This document shows, one piece after another, positions 61,912 through 64,000 of a stretch of DNA of 64,000 bases. How positions within the stretch are numbered: the first letter of the stretch is position 1; each line of letters starts with the position of its first letter. The notes beneath the pieces are model-generated. The model saw only the letters and a program-made list of their open reading frames with translations, was not told where the DNA came from and did no database searches. Source of the DNA: Aedes albopictus. Taxonomy: Eukaryota; Arthropoda; Insecta; Diptera; Culicidae. The stretch spans positions 162,251,963 to 162,315,962 of the forward strand of contig NC_085136.1 in the NCBI RefSeq assembly GCF_035046485.1, given 5' to 3'. The position numbers and the translations under genes were made by a program.

Positions 61912-62022
61912 TTCTTCTTGGCGTAACGTCCTTACTAAAACATAGCTTGCTTCTCCAAAGCCTTACCCTCAGCATGGTCATGGAGAAAACCCACGCCATT
62001 AAAGCTGCTGCTATATGGACCT
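61912..62022 (-). mobile_element. Feilai SINE, internally deleted
   Basis: Starts GTTCTTCTTGGCGTAACGTC, skips about 150 bases, and ends with CCTCAGCATGGTCATGG and ATATGGACC of the head. It is diverged, so it is older than the two intact copies. Confidence 0.7.
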
Positions 62023-62024
62023 CT

Positions 62025-63075
62025 ACCCTACGAGAGCATGCGGGTGAGCTGAGATGCGACGAACCATTCAGATAAGGTAGGAAAAACGAAAGTGGAAAAA
62101 GCTTTTTACCACTGTCGCGCGTTAGAATGAGAATGATCGATGTAGTGACGATAAGAAGGGAGGTGAAGAAAATTAATGGAATATGGGTCTTCTTGTTATC
62201 GAATGGGACCCCTAAGTAGAAATTTATTGGTTTCAGCAGGTTTTGAATGCAATATAATTTTTAAACAAGCATATCACGTTTTGAATCACGTTATGTTAAG
62301 AATTTATTGTGCAATGTTATGTTATAGCTTCTGATGACTAAGTCCAAATTAGGAAAAATAAATAAATAAAGAAAAAAAATGAAAAAGAAAAAAATCAAGA
62401 CCTCAACCATTTTTTAATACATTCAGGTTAACAAACAGTAGAAGGCAAACAACTACTACTATTCCTTCTTCTTCTCCTCGCTGGTGGTGTGAAAAATACT
62501 ACTTCTCAGCTTTGTTTTTAATGAGAAGACTATACGCCGCGCCGCTAAAAAACGTAAGTATACAAATTGAAAATATTACAATAGAACGTATTTCTTCAGT
62601 CATAAAATGATGTGCTCTCATAACATCTGTGGTGTTGGTAGATTCTAATCCAGCCAACACACGATCGCATGTGATTTTGAATAGGATGCTAAAGTGGAGG
62701 CGATATGCGTACACTCGCAACACGCGGTTCAAGTGAGGCATCACGATCGCTGTACATGATGGGAAAAGGGGCTGTTTCTCTCCGCACGCCATTCACAGTT
62801 TCATAATATCTCCGCATATCATTCTGTTCCATACTCTCTTGTACCTATGCAACCATATATATATACTCATGTTTTTTATTCGTGTAATTGTTTATGATGG
62901 ATTCGTATTTCGGCTACTCTTGCTTCCCTATGTCGCTCCCTGCTCTGCCGGGTCTCGGACAGCAGTATCCGGCTTCTAGCAACATTCCTCTCATCCGTTA
63001 CCCTCTGGCACTGCCTGTCGATCCATTTGTTCCAATTTCTCTTTGAGCAGTGCCTATCGCCTCCCGCGCATGTAT
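62025..63075. other. Mostly unassigned; diverged MITE half at 62651-62722
   Basis: 62651-62722 shares AAGTGGAGGCGATATGCGTA and a diverged CCAGCCAACACACGATCG with the MITE at 50168. ATATATATATAC (62856) is a small microsatellite. Short ORFs (62499-62792, 62876-63112 on minus) have no recognised domain. Confidence 0.4.
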
Positions 63076-63079
63076 TTTT

Positions 63080-63422
63080 ATTCCTCCAAACCATGGGAGA
63101 TAACCTGTTCAACAGACACCTGAACAGGGAGGTCCAGGTAGTGTTGGGCTAAGGATCGTTTTCTACAATTAAAGTAAAGGCCAGGACTATTTTTTCCTCG
63201 ACTCACTAAACAACATTCCCATGGCCACCAAATCATTCGTCTCTTCGAAACCACCAAGAAGGCATTGCTTCAGAGAGGGGCTAGTGCACATCACACCCTC
63301 AAGGTTAGCTGCGTAGCCTGCAGCAACGTACATGAATGACTCGCTTCGGAGAGACCACCAAAGTAGCAGGCTGATGCTTAGCGAGTTTCCCGAGCGGTCC
63401 ATACCACTCCCTTTATACACGG
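63080..63422 (-). mobile_element. R1-group 3' UTR, minus strand
   Basis: On the minus strand it carries GTGCACTAGCCCCTCTCTGA, AGCAATGCCTTCTTGGTGG and TGAACAGGTTATCTCCCATG, matching the 3' UTR at about 21450-21640 in the same order. It faces the plus-strand RT piece that starts at 63428, so two R1-group pieces meet in opposite orientation. Confidence 0.75.
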
Positions 63423-63427
63423 AAGAC

Positions 63428-64000
63428 AGGCAGGGTACTGGACCCGGTATTATGGAACGCGGCGTATGATGGCGTATTGAGGGTCATACTTACCTTATAT
63501 AACCCTCGTGGTATGCGGCGAGTCTTTAGAGAAAGTGGAACTGACAGCAACGTACGCAATTGACATAATAAAGGACTAGATGAGGTCGAGACTGTTAGCA
63601 CTCACGTACCACAAAACGAAGGTGGTGCACACTTACTCCCTTAAAACAGAATGCTGAGATCGGCTGTGCAAATCTCGGTTTAAGTTCATTTGCTGAATCT
63701 CGGCTAAACATTATCCGAGCTCAACTGAGTGTGTCGTTGAGCTCGGCTAATTTTCATTCTTTTGTCGAGACCTGCGCAGCCGAGTGCTCGGCAACCTAAA
63801 TGTAACTGAAATATCGGCATAAAATCAATTTTATTCACAACAGCACCTATGGGTGCCGCTGGTATCAATCTTCATACGTCAAGTGTTTGGCCGAGATTCA
63901 GCAAATAAACTTTAACCGATACTTGCACAGCCGATCTCGGCATTCTGTTTTAAGTGTGTGGTATTAAACAGCCGCAAGGCTGAACCACAGGCAGTGATTC
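63428..64000 (+). pseudogene. R1-group RT fragment, running off the window
   Basis: The plus strand reads GSVLDPVLWNAAYDGVLRVI, and SRLLALTYHKTKVV before a MITE. After it the frame picks up at VVLNSRKAEPQAVI and continues beyond the window. This is the RT region with HKTEVV as at 20.04 kb. Frames shift near 63.53 kb. Confidence 0.7.
63634..63958. mobile_element. MITE with CACTTAAAACAGAATGC ends, in R1 RT
   Basis: The right end is GCATTCTGTTTTAAGTGTG and the left end, with a 5-base difference (CACTTACTCCCTTAAAACAG), is its inverse. Next inward come GAGATCGGCTGTGCAA and TTTGCTGAATCTCGGC on both sides. GTGGTG on the left and TGGTAT on the right suggest a short duplication. It splits the R1 frame between VV and VVLN. 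Confidence 0.75.

Noticed and set aside
1..64000. CRISPR arrays, operons, riboswitches or bacterial promoters
   Set aside because: Composition, SINEs and LINEs show a eukaryotic (mosquito) genome; tandem repeats lack unique spacers.
1..64000. Endogenous RNA-virus insertion (flavi- or rhabdovirus-like)
   Set aside because: I looked for long non-transposon frames with viral protein character and saw none that could be supported by eye; a translated search would be decisive.

Overview
The window looks like gene-poor, repeat-dense chromosomal DNA of an Aedes-type mosquito. The evidence is two near-complete copies of the tRNA-derived SINE Feilai with intact 13-14 bp target duplications, long degenerate GGAATTCC minisatellites, PHD-finger BEL/Pao LTR elements, RTE-, R1-, CR1- and I/Jockey-group LINEs, and many TA-flanked foldback elements. 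There are no bacterial operons, and no complete, confidently identifiable host gene. Species cannot be fixed from sequence alone.

Layout. 1-2.2 kb: GGAATTCC minisatellite, a SINE, and a 140-bp tandem repeat with an alternating A/B pattern. 2.2-10.8 kb: an RTE-like LINE (called subfamily A here) on the minus strand in several pieces, a TA-flanked element carrying an 85-codon ORF, an I/Jockey-group LINE fragment interrupted by a 243-bp Penelope-like insertion with a hammerhead-ribozyme-like motif, and a copia gag fragment. 10.8-16.7 kb: a G-tract palindromic MITE, a possible host exon, a 1.27-kb Tc1/mariner-type element, a GC-rich transcript-like block and a MITE cluster. 16.7-21.7 kb: a decayed R1-group LINE containing a MITE inside a MITE. 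22-31 kb: MITEs, an RTE subfamily B fragment, an LTR-like block, a large foldback hosting a mosquito mariner-type (ITm) transposase, and perfect palindromes. 31-34.8 kb: a BEL/Pao retrotransposon. 35-39 kb: 16-bp tandem repeats, hAT and Tc1 ends, RTE-A pieces, and one candidate small host gene on the minus strand (39.06-39.43 kb). 40-44.8 kb: a second GGAATTCC array invaded by MITEs. 44.8-48.7 kb: a CR1-like LINE broken by three non-autonomous elements. 49.4-52.4 kb: a tail-to-tail SINE pair and a triple-nested foldback. 52.4-61 kb: RTE-A and RTE-B elements, an R1 fragment on the minus strand, and an 890-bp giant foldback made of 21-bp units. 61-64 kb: SINE and MITE remnants and R1 pieces running off the window end.

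Most coding-like sequence is transposon protein with frameshifts and stops. The useful signal is the order of insertion: several insertions interrupt a recognisable reading frame and can be dated relative to each other by their target-site duplications. Family names rest on recognised protein motifs and remembered consensus features, not on a database search.
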